Assembly: GCA_041671545.1 (NCBI GenBank)
Contig: JBAZBI010000005.1
Location: 124,001 to 188,000 of the forward strand
Origin: UBA1563 sp041671545
GTDB taxonomy: Bacteria; Bacteroidota; Ignavibacteria; Ignavibacteriales; Ignavibacteriaceae
Direction of reading: 5' to 3'
Length of the DNA: 64,000 nucleotides
A program made the translations under genes and the position numbers. A model generated the notes under the pieces. The model was not told the DNA's origin. It did not search any database and saw only the letters and a list, made by a program, of their open reading frames with translations. This document shows, in pieces, positions 1 to 7,759 of the stretch (the first letter of the stretch is position 1; each line of letters begins with the position of its first letter).

Positions 1-630
1 AGCGCCGATACTTAAAGGAATAAAATAACACATGATAGAAAAATCGAATGCCAGATCAAACATTTGCAAAAAGCGATCGTTCTCATCTACAAGGTAACCG
101 AGTGAGAAAAAAGAATCCATAAGTGCATTAACATTTTTCCAATTGATCTGAACACCTTTGGGCACTCCAGTACTTCCTGAAGTAAAGAGCACGTACGCAA
201 TTTGATTTTCATTGTAATGTGGAAGAGCGAGATTAATTTCCGAGTCAGGTAATTGAGCCGTAATTAAACATTTGACGTTGCAGTTTTTTTCAATTTCGTG
301 GATTTTGGGCACACGAAAAGTTGAAAGAATCACTCGCAATTCGCATTGATCAGAAATAATTTTAATCCGTTCGGTCGGATCATTAATGTTTATCGGGACG
401 AACCCGCTCCCGCAAAAGAGTACTCCGAAGATCGAAGTGTAGGTCTCAAAACTAAACTGATCATCGATCAAAATACCAACCAGTTTATGACCCACGATTT
501 CTTTTTCTAACAAAGAACGGACTTTGGAAATGCCTTCTGCGAATTGCCGGTATGAATAAAAAGTTTCGTTAATAAAAAACGAATTTCTTTCAGGAAAAAT
601 CTTACAAGAATTTTTAAGTAAATCTAACAT
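1..630 (-). CDS. AMP-dependent synthetase (adenylation enzyme), C-terminus beyond left edge
   Basis: N-terminal 210 codons of an adenylate-forming enzyme; the rest lies outside the window. The translated start (MLDLLKNSCKIFPERNSFF) and the core YVLFTSGSTGVPKGV stretch, which is the ATP-phosphate-binding A3 motif of the ANL superfamily, are visible. It closely resembles the next gene upstream throughout, including shared segments such as FLQMFDL, so the two look like a tandem duplication. The ATG at 628-630 lies 19 bases after the stop of the upstream gene, so both are probably one leftward transcript. Members of this family activate a carboxylic or amino acid with ATP for transfer to a thiol; the substrate cannot be read from this part. 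No carrier protein or condensation domain is seen in the window. Confidence 0.85.
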   Translation of the reverse strand, partial: MLDLLKNSCKIFPERNSFFINETFYSYRQFAEGISKVRSLLEKEIVGHKLVGILIDDQFSFETYTSIFGVLFCGSGFVPININDPTERIKIISDQCELRVILSTFRVPKIHEIEKNCNVKCLITAQLPDSEINLALPHYNENQIAYVLFTSGSTGVPKGVQINWKNVNALMDSFFSLGYLVDENDRFLQMFDLAFDFSIMCYFIPLSIGA

Positions 631-648
631 TGAAATTTTTTATTCATA

Positions 649-2160
649 TTAACTAAGACTATTAATTAAAAGTTGAGTTAATGATTTTCTATCAACTTTC
701 CCGTTAACATTTAATGGAAATAATTTGAGAGTAGAAATCGAAGTTGGAATCATGTACTGCGGCAACTTCAATTTTAAATAATTTTCCAAATCAACAATGT
801 TCCCGGAGTAATCTTCAACAAAAAGGTGGATTTGTTGGTTCCCGATTTTATTTTTGTACGCAACCGCCGCAATTTGATTTTGTTTTGCGAATTCACGGGC
901 GTGATGTTCAATCTCACTCAACTCGACTCTAAAACCTTGAATCTTCACCTGGTTATCTATTCTCCCACTAAAAATAAAATCACCGTCACTATCCTGAAAC
1001 GCAAGATCACCGGTGCGGTAAAAAGTTTTTTCGTTTCCGTTCATACTGAGTGTAAAGAATGCTTCTTTATTCTTTTCCGGATTTTTCCAGTAGCCGGATG
1101 TTAACTGGTTGCCGGTTAAACACAGTTCTCCTTTTTCTCCACGAGGAAGTAATTTGTTGTGTTCATCAACAACAATTGCATCCATGTTCAACATGGGTTT
1201 GCCGATGCAGACAATTCCGTTCACACTTTTTATTTTATCGGCTTCTCTACTCAAATCATAAGTTAAACAGAAGATCGTCGCTTCAGTAGGACCGTAAACA
1301 TTCTGCACCAAAGCATTGGGAACGCATTTCTGCCATTCTCTTGAAATATCTTCATAAAGCGCCTCACCACAGAACAAAGAATATCTAACATCGGCAAAAT
1401 GGATTTCTTCAAAATAGGGGCGCAGGTATGCGAGGATAGAAGGAACCATCAACGCGAAAGTGATTTTTTCATCATCCATAATATTGTAAATATGAGTGTA
1501 TTTTATTCCTTCAAGCGGGATCGGATAAACACATGCACCGATGCACAATGGAGCGATGTAACACATTAATGAAAGATCAAAAGTCAGATCAAACATTTGC
1601 AGAAATTTATCATTCTCATCAACTTTATAGCCCAGAGCAAAAAAAGCATCGATAAAAGAGAAAAGATTTTTTCTTGTTAAAGGAACTCCCTTAGGAATTC
1701 CCGTGCTTCCTGAGGTAAACAGAATATATGCGTTTGTGTTATCATGGATGGGTTTAATCTCAAGGTTGATGCCGGCTTCCGGTAAGGTTTTTGTATAAAC
1801 TATTTTAACACCTGAAGCATTTGAAAGTGCAGTAATTTTATCGTTTGATTGAGCAGAAAGAATTGTTTTAATTTCAGTCTGGTTTAAAATATCTAAATTT
1901 CTTTCTAAAGGATTATCAGAATTCAATGGAACGAAAGTTTTACCGCTAAAGAGACATGCATAAATGGAGCAATACGTTTCAACGTCGTTTGTTTCGATTA
2001 CTCCAATCAACTCTTCACCGGCACATGGTTCCTCCTCTAATACTGAACGAATTTTAGAAGTGATCTCAGCAAATTGTAGATAAGTGAAACTTTTGCTTTC
2101 GATGACAAAAGCGTTTCTCCCGGAAAATTTTTCACATGATAATTTTATTTTTTCAAGCAT
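649..2160 (-). CDS. Stand-alone NRPS-type adenylation enzyme (amino-acid activating, AMP-binding)
   Basis: 503 aa, complete. ANL superfamily motifs are in order: LFTSGSTGIPKG (A3, about residue 148), NVYGPTEATIF (A5, about 290), GELCLTGNQLTSGYW, YRTGDLAFQDSDGDF (A7), GRIDNQVKIQGFRVELSEIE (A8) and the C-terminal NVNGKVDRKSL with the catalytic lysine (A10, near 490). The length is that of a freestanding adenylation domain such as the D-alanine-activating DltA type or a separate NRPS A domain, with no carrier domain attached. Starts at the ATG at 2158-2160 and is followed after 19 bases by a close paralogue. The divergent 2161-2337 gap must hold its promoter and that of the rightward operon. Activation of an amino acid is family knowledge; the actual substrate and the acceptor are not known. 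Confidence 0.88.
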   Translation of the reverse strand: MLEKIKLSCEKFSGRNAFVIESKSFTYLQFAEITSKIRSVLEEEPCAGEELIGVIETNDVETYCSIYACLFSGKTFVPLNSDNPLERNLDILNQTEIKTILSAQSNDKITALSNASGVKIVYTKTLPEAGINLEIKPIHDNTNAYILFTSGSTGIPKGVPLTRKNLFSFIDAFFALGYKVDENDKFLQMFDLTFDLSLMCYIAPLCIGACVYPIPLEGIKYTHIYNIMDDEKITFALMVPSILAYLRPYFEEIHFADVRYSLFCGEALYEDISREWQKCVPNALVQNVYGPTEATIFCLTYDLSREADKIKSVNGIVCIGKPMLNMDAIVVDEHNKLLPRGEKGELCLTGNQLTSGYWKNPEKNKEAFFTLSMNGNEKTFYRTGDLAFQDSDGDFIFSGRIDNQVKIQGFRVELSEIEHHAREFAKQNQIAAVAYKNKIGNQQIHLFVEDYSGNIVDLENYLKLKLPQYMIPTSISTLKLFPLNVNGKVDRKSLTQLLINSLS

Positions 2161-2337
2161 ACAATCTCAGAATTAAATTGAATTTTGAGAGAAATATAAC
2201 ATCAAAAAGTAAAATTTGAAAGGAATGGCTCTGCTTATCCCAGGACAATGTGTGATAATCTTGCCTTTCTGTTCAATTGATATGAGAGATATTACAAATT
2301 ATTTTTATCTTTCAGTAAGATTATAAACGGATTTTTG

Positions 2338-3519
2338 ATGAAACGAACCCTTGAACATTTATTAATTATTTTAACCATTTCGTTAGTTATAAACGCACAA
2401 CAAAGCATGAAAAATATTGAAGACCAAATTCATGAAGTAAAAAATAGTTTCGCTCCGGACAAGCGTACTGCTATTTTCGATTTGCAAGTTGCTGAAGAAG
2501 GAGGTAATTACATATTAAGGGGCGAGACAAATTTGCCAAATGCACTGGATACTTTATTCAAACGGCTTTCTGGAGTGAAGATAGAGGATGAAGTTAAAAG
2601 ATTACCGGATGAAATTCTTGGTGAGAAAAGTTACGGGATCGTCAATATTTCTGTAGCAAATATCCGCACCAAACCTGAGCATTCCGCCGAGATGGCGACT
2701 CAAGCATTACTTGGAACTATCGTGAAGATATACAAAAAAACAGATGATGGATGGTACCTGATTCAAACTCCCGATAACTATATTAGTTGGGTGGATGGAG
2801 ATGCAATTGAATTAGTCACTTTAGAAACAGCCGACGCATGGAAGAATGAAAACAAAGTCATTTTTACAAGGAGTTACGGTTCAGCTTTTGAAAATTCATC
2901 GCCGCAATCTGGAATTGTTTCCGACTTAGTTTTTGGAAATATTTTAAAGTTACTTTCTGTGAAAGATGATTTCTACGAAGTAGAATTTCCCGATGGAAGA
3001 AATGCAGCGATCAAACAAAATGAAGCGGAAATATTTTCCGATTGGGTGAAAAGTCGGCAATGTTCAAAAGAGAATATCATCGCAACGGCAAAAAAGTTTA
3101 TGGGAATACCTTATTTGTGGGGAGGTACTTCCACAAAAGGATTGGATTGCAGCGGTTTCACCAAAACTGTTTATTTTTCAAATGGAGTTGTACTCCCGCG
3201 TGATGCTTCGCAGCAAGTATTTGTTGGCGAACTTATCAACACGGAAAAAGATTTTTCAAATTTGCAACCGGGAGATTTATTGTTTTTCGGCTTTTCCGGT
3301 AATGCAAACCGAAAAGAGAGAATCACTCATGTAGCGGTTTATCTTGGAGAAGAAGAGTTCATCCACTCGTCCGGCAGAGTACGAATTAATAGTTTTAACA
3401 AGTCAAAGACCAATTTCAGTAAACATAGATTGTCGACATTTATTCGTGCAAAACGAATTGTTACTTCGGTAGGACAAAAAGATGTCCAGCCAATAAGTTC
3501 AAATCCATTTTATAATTAG
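2338..3519 (+). CDS. Secreted SH3-like / NlpC-P60 cell-wall endopeptidase
   Basis: 393 aa from the ATG at 2338 (a TTG sits directly before it and could add one residue). An N-terminal signal peptide ends near INAQQ. Bacterial SH3-like regions occupy roughly residues 100-240 (GIVNISVANIRTKP, SAEMATQALLG). The C-terminal NlpC/P60 domain has the full catalytic set: Cys271 in LDCSGF, His331 in ITHVAVYLG and His343 in IHSSG. This is the architecture of gamma-D-glutamyl-L-diamino-acid endopeptidases of the YkfC type, which cut murein stem peptides. The next gene is a dipeptide epimerase acting on the L-Ala-D-Glu product, eight bases downstream, which supports a murein-peptide role. Acts outside the cytoplasm by its signal peptide. 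Confidence 0.88.
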   Translation: MKRTLEHLLIILTISLVINAQQSMKNIEDQIHEVKNSFAPDKRTAIFDLQVAEEGGNYILRGETNLPNALDTLFKRLSGVKIEDEVKRLPDEILGEKSYGIVNISVANIRTKPEHSAEMATQALLGTIVKIYKKTDDGWYLIQTPDNYISWVDGDAIELVTLETADAWKNENKVIFTRSYGSAFENSSPQSGIVSDLVFGNILKLLSVKDDFYEVEFPDGRNAAIKQNEAEIFSDWVKSRQCSKENIIATAKKFMGIPYLWGGTSTKGLDCSGFTKTVYFSNGVVLPRDASQQVFVGELINTEKDFSNLQPGDLLFFGFSGNANRKERITHVAVYLGEEEFIHSSGRVRINSFNKSKTNFSKHRLSTFIRAKRIVTSVGQKDVQPISSNPFYN

Positions 3520-3526
3520 GAAAGTT

Positions 3527-4663
3527 ATGCAGCAAAACAGAAGGAATTTTTTAAAAACGTCGGGAATAGCTTTGGGAACTGTTGTGGGTTCATCTTTTCC
3601 TATAAACATTTTTTCAAAAGGAATTTCAAAAAATATGAAATCATCAAAACTACAATTACGGTTTCGTCCTTACACTTTAGAATTGAAACATGTTTTTACG
3701 ATCGCAACCAGTTCACGTACAACAACCCCCGTTATGCTTACAGAAGTTGAGTACAACGGAATTGTTGGCTATGGCGAGGCATCAATGCCGCCATATCTTG
3801 GAGAATCTCAAGGGACCGCAACAGCATTCCTTTCCAAAGTAAATCTTGAGCAATTCGAAAATCCGTTTGAACTTGAAAAAATTCTCTCTTATGTTGATTC
3901 TATCGATCTGAAAAACCTGGCTGCTAAAGCTTCGGTTGATATTGCTATGCATGATTTAGTCGGGAAGCTGCTCAATCAATCGTGGTACAATATCTGGGGA
4001 TTCGATAAAAATAAAACTCCGGTCACATCGTTCACAATAGGGATTGATAAACCTGAGGTTGTCCGTCAAAAAGTTAAAGAAGCTGAAGAATATAAAATTC
4101 TTAAAGTTAAACTCGGAAGAGAAACCGATAAAGAAATGATTGAAACTATCCGTTCAGTTACGGATAAACCAATTACTGTTGATGTGAATCAAGGTTGGAA
4201 AGACAAAAATTTTGCCTTGGAAATGGCACATTGGTTAAAAGAAAGAAATATTTTATTCCTCGAACAACCGATGCCGAAAGAAAATATTGATGATAATGCC
4301 TGGCTGACTGAACATTCCCCACTCCCGACAATTGGTGATGAAGCTGTGCAGCGTTTACCCGATGTTTTGAAAGCAAAAGGAGTTTACTCCGGAATTAATA
4401 TTAAATTGATGAAAAGCACCGGCATGCGTGAAGCTTATAAAATGATGCTGCTCGCTCGATCTTTTGGGATGAAAGTAATGTTGGGATGCATGACGGAAAC
4501 CTCATGCGCTATTTCTGCAGCCGCACATCTTTCTCCAATGGTAGATTGGGCTGATCTTGACGGGGCTTTGCTGATTGGAAACGATATTTTTTCAGGTACT
4601 AAAATTATCGATGGAAGAGTAACTCTTTCCGATTTACCCGGTATTGGTGTTGTAAAATTATAA
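3527..4663 (+). CDS. Tat-exported L-Ala-D/L-Glu (dipeptide) epimerase, enolase superfamily
   Basis: 378 aa. The start MQQNRRNFLKTSGIALGTV is a twin-arginine signal (RRNFLK). The rest is the muconate-lactonizing subgroup of the enolase superfamily: KVKLG with the catalytic lysines (about residues 190-192), metal ligands Asp in VDVNQGW, Glu in LEQPMP and Asp in IGDEA, and the second catalytic Lys in NIKLMKSTG. This set matches dipeptide epimerases, which interconvert L-Ala-D-Glu and L-Ala-L-Glu from murein stem peptides. Preceded by an NlpC/P60 peptidase that could make the substrate, and overlaps or nearly touches the GH9 gene downstream. What is odd is the Tat signal: the well-studied enzymes of this type are cytoplasmic. 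Other dipeptide specificities are possible. Confidence 0.85.
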   Translation: MQQNRRNFLKTSGIALGTVVGSSFPINIFSKGISKNMKSSKLQLRFRPYTLELKHVFTIATSSRTTTPVMLTEVEYNGIVGYGEASMPPYLGESQGTATAFLSKVNLEQFENPFELEKILSYVDSIDLKNLAAKASVDIAMHDLVGKLLNQSWYNIWGFDKNKTPVTSFTIGIDKPEVVRQKVKEAEEYKILKVKLGRETDKEMIETIRSVTDKPITVDVNQGWKDKNFALEMAHWLKERNILFLEQPMPKENIDDNAWLTEHSPLPTIGDEAVQRLPDVLKAKGVYSGINIKLMKSTGMREAYKMMLLARSFGMKVMLGCMTETSCAISAAAHLSPMVDWADLDGALLIGNDIFSGTKIIDGRVTLSDLPGIGVVKL

Positions 4664-4692
4664 TGAATAGAGTAAAGTCCCCTAAATTCATC

Positions 4693-6342
4693 ATGACTAA
4701 AAAAAATATTCTCCTTTGGATTTTTATTTGTTTTTCATTTTTACAATTCAGCTGTTCTGCAGCAGTTGGAGATGGAATTTTTGTAAGGGCTAATCAAGTT
4801 GGTTTTTTACAACAGGATATTAAATCGGCAATTATCATGTCCAAGACCAATCTCGCAAATGTTTCCTTTGCAGTTGTGGATGCTAAGAGTGAAAAGATCA
4901 TTTACAAAAATAAAATTGATACAAACCGCGGAAATTGGGGAAAGTTCCCATTCAATTATCAAATCGATTTTTCGGGAATCAAAACTGCAGGTGTATATAA
5001 CATAATGGTCGGAGAGAAAAAGTATTTTACTTTTAAGATCTCAAAAGATAATTATGCGGGAATAACCGATTCACTTTTACTATTTTTGAAAGTGCAGCGT
5101 TGCGGTCCCACCAAACCATTGCTGCATGAACCATGTCATATGTTTGATTCTCCAACAATTATCGGGGATGAAGCAGAAGGGGGAATAGATGTAACCGGAG
5201 GCTGGCACGATGCCGGCGATTATATCAAATTTTTAAATTCGACTGCGTACGCTACCTACATGCTTTTATTCAGTTATGAATTTGATAAATCTAAATTTGA
5301 ATTCGATCGAAATAAAAACAACGAACCGGATGTTCTTGAAGAAGCAAAAATAGGACTTGATTGGATAACAAGAGCATGTTACAAAAAAAACAAATTTATT
5401 ACTCAAGTGCAGGATGTTGATGATCATAGCCAAACCTGGCGGATGCCGGAAAATGATTCTTTAAAGTTCGATCGTCCTGCTTATCCCGGTATCGGTAAAA
5501 ACATGATCGGTTTGGTTTCAGCTACACTTTCTTTGGCTTCAAGAATTTGGAAGGAGAGATTTTCAGATAAGCAAAGTTCGGAGAAATGGTTAGGTATCGC
5601 TAAACAAATTTACCAGGGAAGAAATCAATCCCCCAATCTGGATGTTGTACAGAGCGGAATGTACCAGGATTCGCGTTTCTGGGGGAAACTCGCGCTTGGT
5701 GCTATCGAACTTTATAAATCAACTAATGAAACGAAATATTTAACCGACTCTTTTGTCTATGGAGACAGCGCCAAGTCCGATTATTGGTGGAGTTGGGGAG
5801 ATATCGATGCGTTAGCTCAATTTAGAATTGCCGAACATAACCCACGGTTTAAAAATTATCTTCAAAATAATCTAATTGCTTTTAACACGAATAAAGATAA
5901 AATGATTTTTGGAGAGGGAACAGTCTATTCTTGGGGAACTACGAACACTTTTCTTGGTATCGCTTTGCAAGCAATCCTCTGGAAAAAACTTACAAATGAG
6001 TCAACCTTCGATACCTTGAAATATTTTCAAAGAGATTTTATTTTGGGGAAAAATCCGTGGGGAATTTCGTTTATCTATAATATCGGGGAAAAATATAGTA
6101 GAAAGTTTCATTCACAAATTTCCAAATTAAACGGTGGATACCTCCCCGGAGCTGTATCAGCCGGTCCGGCACCAAAATCCATTTCAGATAGTTATAAAAT
6201 TCAACATACAGACTATAGTTATTCTGAATTTAACAGCGATGATGTGCTCTACTTTGATGACGAGATGGATTACATCACAAATGAACCGACGATAGTTTCT
6301 AACGCAACTGCAATTTTTGTGTTCGGACAGTTGGCAAGATAG
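4693..6342 (+). CDS. Glycoside hydrolase family 9 lipoprotein (endoglucanase-like)
   Basis: 549 aa from the ATG at 4693. An earlier in-frame ATG at 4663 overlaps the previous stop by one base, but the signal peptide begins at MTKKNILLWIF, so the later start is preferred. LQFSC looks like a lipobox, so the protein is probably a lipoprotein. An Ig-like CelD_N domain (VRANQVGFL, residues about 30-115) precedes a GH9 (alpha/alpha)6 barrel. WHDAGDYIKF holds the nucleophile-activating Asp173 and Asp176, and DYITNE near the C-terminus holds the acid Glu531. GH9 enzymes are inverting beta-1,4-glucan hydrolases. The murein-related neighbours leave open whether the target is a plant-type glucan or another beta-glycan. 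Confidence 0.87.
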   Translation: MTKKNILLWIFICFSFLQFSCSAAVGDGIFVRANQVGFLQQDIKSAIIMSKTNLANVSFAVVDAKSEKIIYKNKIDTNRGNWGKFPFNYQIDFSGIKTAGVYNIMVGEKKYFTFKISKDNYAGITDSLLLFLKVQRCGPTKPLLHEPCHMFDSPTIIGDEAEGGIDVTGGWHDAGDYIKFLNSTAYATYMLLFSYEFDKSKFEFDRNKNNEPDVLEEAKIGLDWITRACYKKNKFITQVQDVDDHSQTWRMPENDSLKFDRPAYPGIGKNMIGLVSATLSLASRIWKERFSDKQSSEKWLGIAKQIYQGRNQSPNLDVVQSGMYQDSRFWGKLALGAIELYKSTNETKYLTDSFVYGDSAKSDYWWSWGDIDALAQFRIAEHNPRFKNYLQNNLIAFNTNKDKMIFGEGTVYSWGTTNTFLGIALQAILWKKLTNESTFDTLKYFQRDFILGKNPWGISFIYNIGEKYSRKFHSQISKLNGGYLPGAVSAGPAPKSISDSYKIQHTDYSYSEFNSDDVLYFDDEMDYITNEPTIVSNATAIFVFGQLAR

Positions 6343-6487
6343 AGTTGTTTTATTTTGGAGCAATTAAGTTTACGATTCTCCGAATGAGACAAAACCTATA
6401 AAGTTTCACCTTAAAAACAGTTGATAATCGAAAGATAATTCAGGCATAACGTTTGTTGTATATGGTTATGAAAAAAGAGAAAATGCC

Positions 6488-7759
6488 ATGAAAAAGAAAT
6501 TAAATTTAGTACCGACCGGTATAAGTCTGGTTGATAAAGCTTGGGGTGGCTTTTATCGCGGAGGCACTTATCTTTTGATCGGGCAGCGAAAATCGGGGAA
6601 AACTTTGCTTGGACTTCAATATGCGATGGAGAGTGCAAAGAATAAAGAAGTTTGTTTGTTCTTCACGAGCATGCGTCCGAAAGATTTAATGATCCATGCA
6701 GCTTCAATCGATTTTGATTTACAATCATATATGAATCAAAATTTAGTTATTGTAGTTCGTGTGGCTCCTCCAACAGAAATTTATGAATCAGGAAATCCCG
6801 ATAATTTTTTAATTGAATATCTTAATGACATTGTAACGGTTGTAGATCAATATCAACCTAATAGATTAATTTTTGATGAATTAACTCATTTCATTGGATT
6901 TGAAAATCCGCAAGCATTGCAGCAGACTTTTTTACAAACCATAGAAACAATTGAAGAAAAAAATGTTACGAGTTTATTTGTAGTTGCAGAACCGGCAACT
7001 CCTTTAGCTCAAATTTTAGTAGATGGAATTGTTCAACATTCTACCGCGGTAATTTATCTTCAAAAACAAACTGATGAGGGAGGTAAAGCCACGGGTGGAA
7101 GAGCCACAATTACACCAAATATCGGTCATACAGAAGGACAGTTTGTAACTGATTATTATATTGAACCGTATAAAGGTATTTATTTTGATTTTGAAGTAAC
7201 GCCAAAATTTCAAAATCCGTTTCCGGTAGTGAATACAGTCGAATTACAACAGCAAAATGAAGAGACGGCATTGAAGCCTCCATCTAAGCAGTCATCAAAA
7301 TATAAACCGTTAACCAATATTGATGTTGTACCGGAGAAATTTTCGTTTTCAAACTTATATGATCTTAATGATTTTACACTGATACTAAATAATCAGATCG
7401 CTTTATACAAGAGTACCGGGCAACCATTTACACTTTTCTCAATTAAGTTGGATGAAATTGCTGAAAGTCAGAAAATTTTAACGATTAATCAGCTTCAGAA
7501 TGCAATCAGATTGTCAACAGATAAAAAAGATAAACTCTGTATTGTAGGTAATAAAATTTTAATTTTAATGAGTAAAGCTGATGATAAAACGCTAAATCAA
7601 TTAGTTTCTAAAATTAAAAGCAATCTACCAAACTCCGATTCTAAATATCAGGATGTAATAATGAACTATATTTTTGCTTTCACTTATCAGGTGAATGAGA
7701 AAGCTGAAAACGCAGAATATATCTTGCATGAGATTTTAGAAGACGAGCCTTCACGATAA
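6488..7759 (+). CDS. RecA/KaiC-like ATPase with degenerate GGDEF-like C-terminal domain
   Basis: 423 aa. The N-terminal ~230 residues are a single KaiC/RadA-type ATPase domain: GGTYLLIGQRKSGKTLLGLQ is the Walker A region (lysine in SGKT, about residue 38) and NRLIFDELTHFI the Walker B region. A low-complexity linker follows (about 240-285). The last ~135 residues (LNDFTLILNNQIALYKSTGQPFTLF onward) have the size and predicted pattern of a GGDEF domain but no GG(D/E)EF signature and no RxxD inhibitory site, so I read it as a catalytically dead relative; this is inference from a weak match. The stop overlaps the start of the TPR-barrel gene, so both are translated together. It heads the exopolysaccharide-type locus and may gate or regulate it. 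Confidence 0.72.
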   Translation: MKKKLNLVPTGISLVDKAWGGFYRGGTYLLIGQRKSGKTLLGLQYAMESAKNKEVCLFFTSMRPKDLMIHAASIDFDLQSYMNQNLVIVVRVAPPTEIYESGNPDNFLIEYLNDIVTVVDQYQPNRLIFDELTHFIGFENPQALQQTFLQTIETIEEKNVTSLFVVAEPATPLAQILVDGIVQHSTAVIYLQKQTDEGGKATGGRATITPNIGHTEGQFVTDYYIEPYKGIYFDFEVTPKFQNPFPVVNTVELQQQNEETALKPPSKQSSKYKPLTNIDVVPEKFSFSNLYDLNDFTLILNNQIALYKSTGQPFTLFSIKLDEIAESQKILTINQLQNAIRLSTDKKDKLCIVGNKILILMSKADDKTLNQLVSKIKSNLPNSDSKYQDVIMNYIFAFTYQVNEKAENAEYILHEILEDEPSR

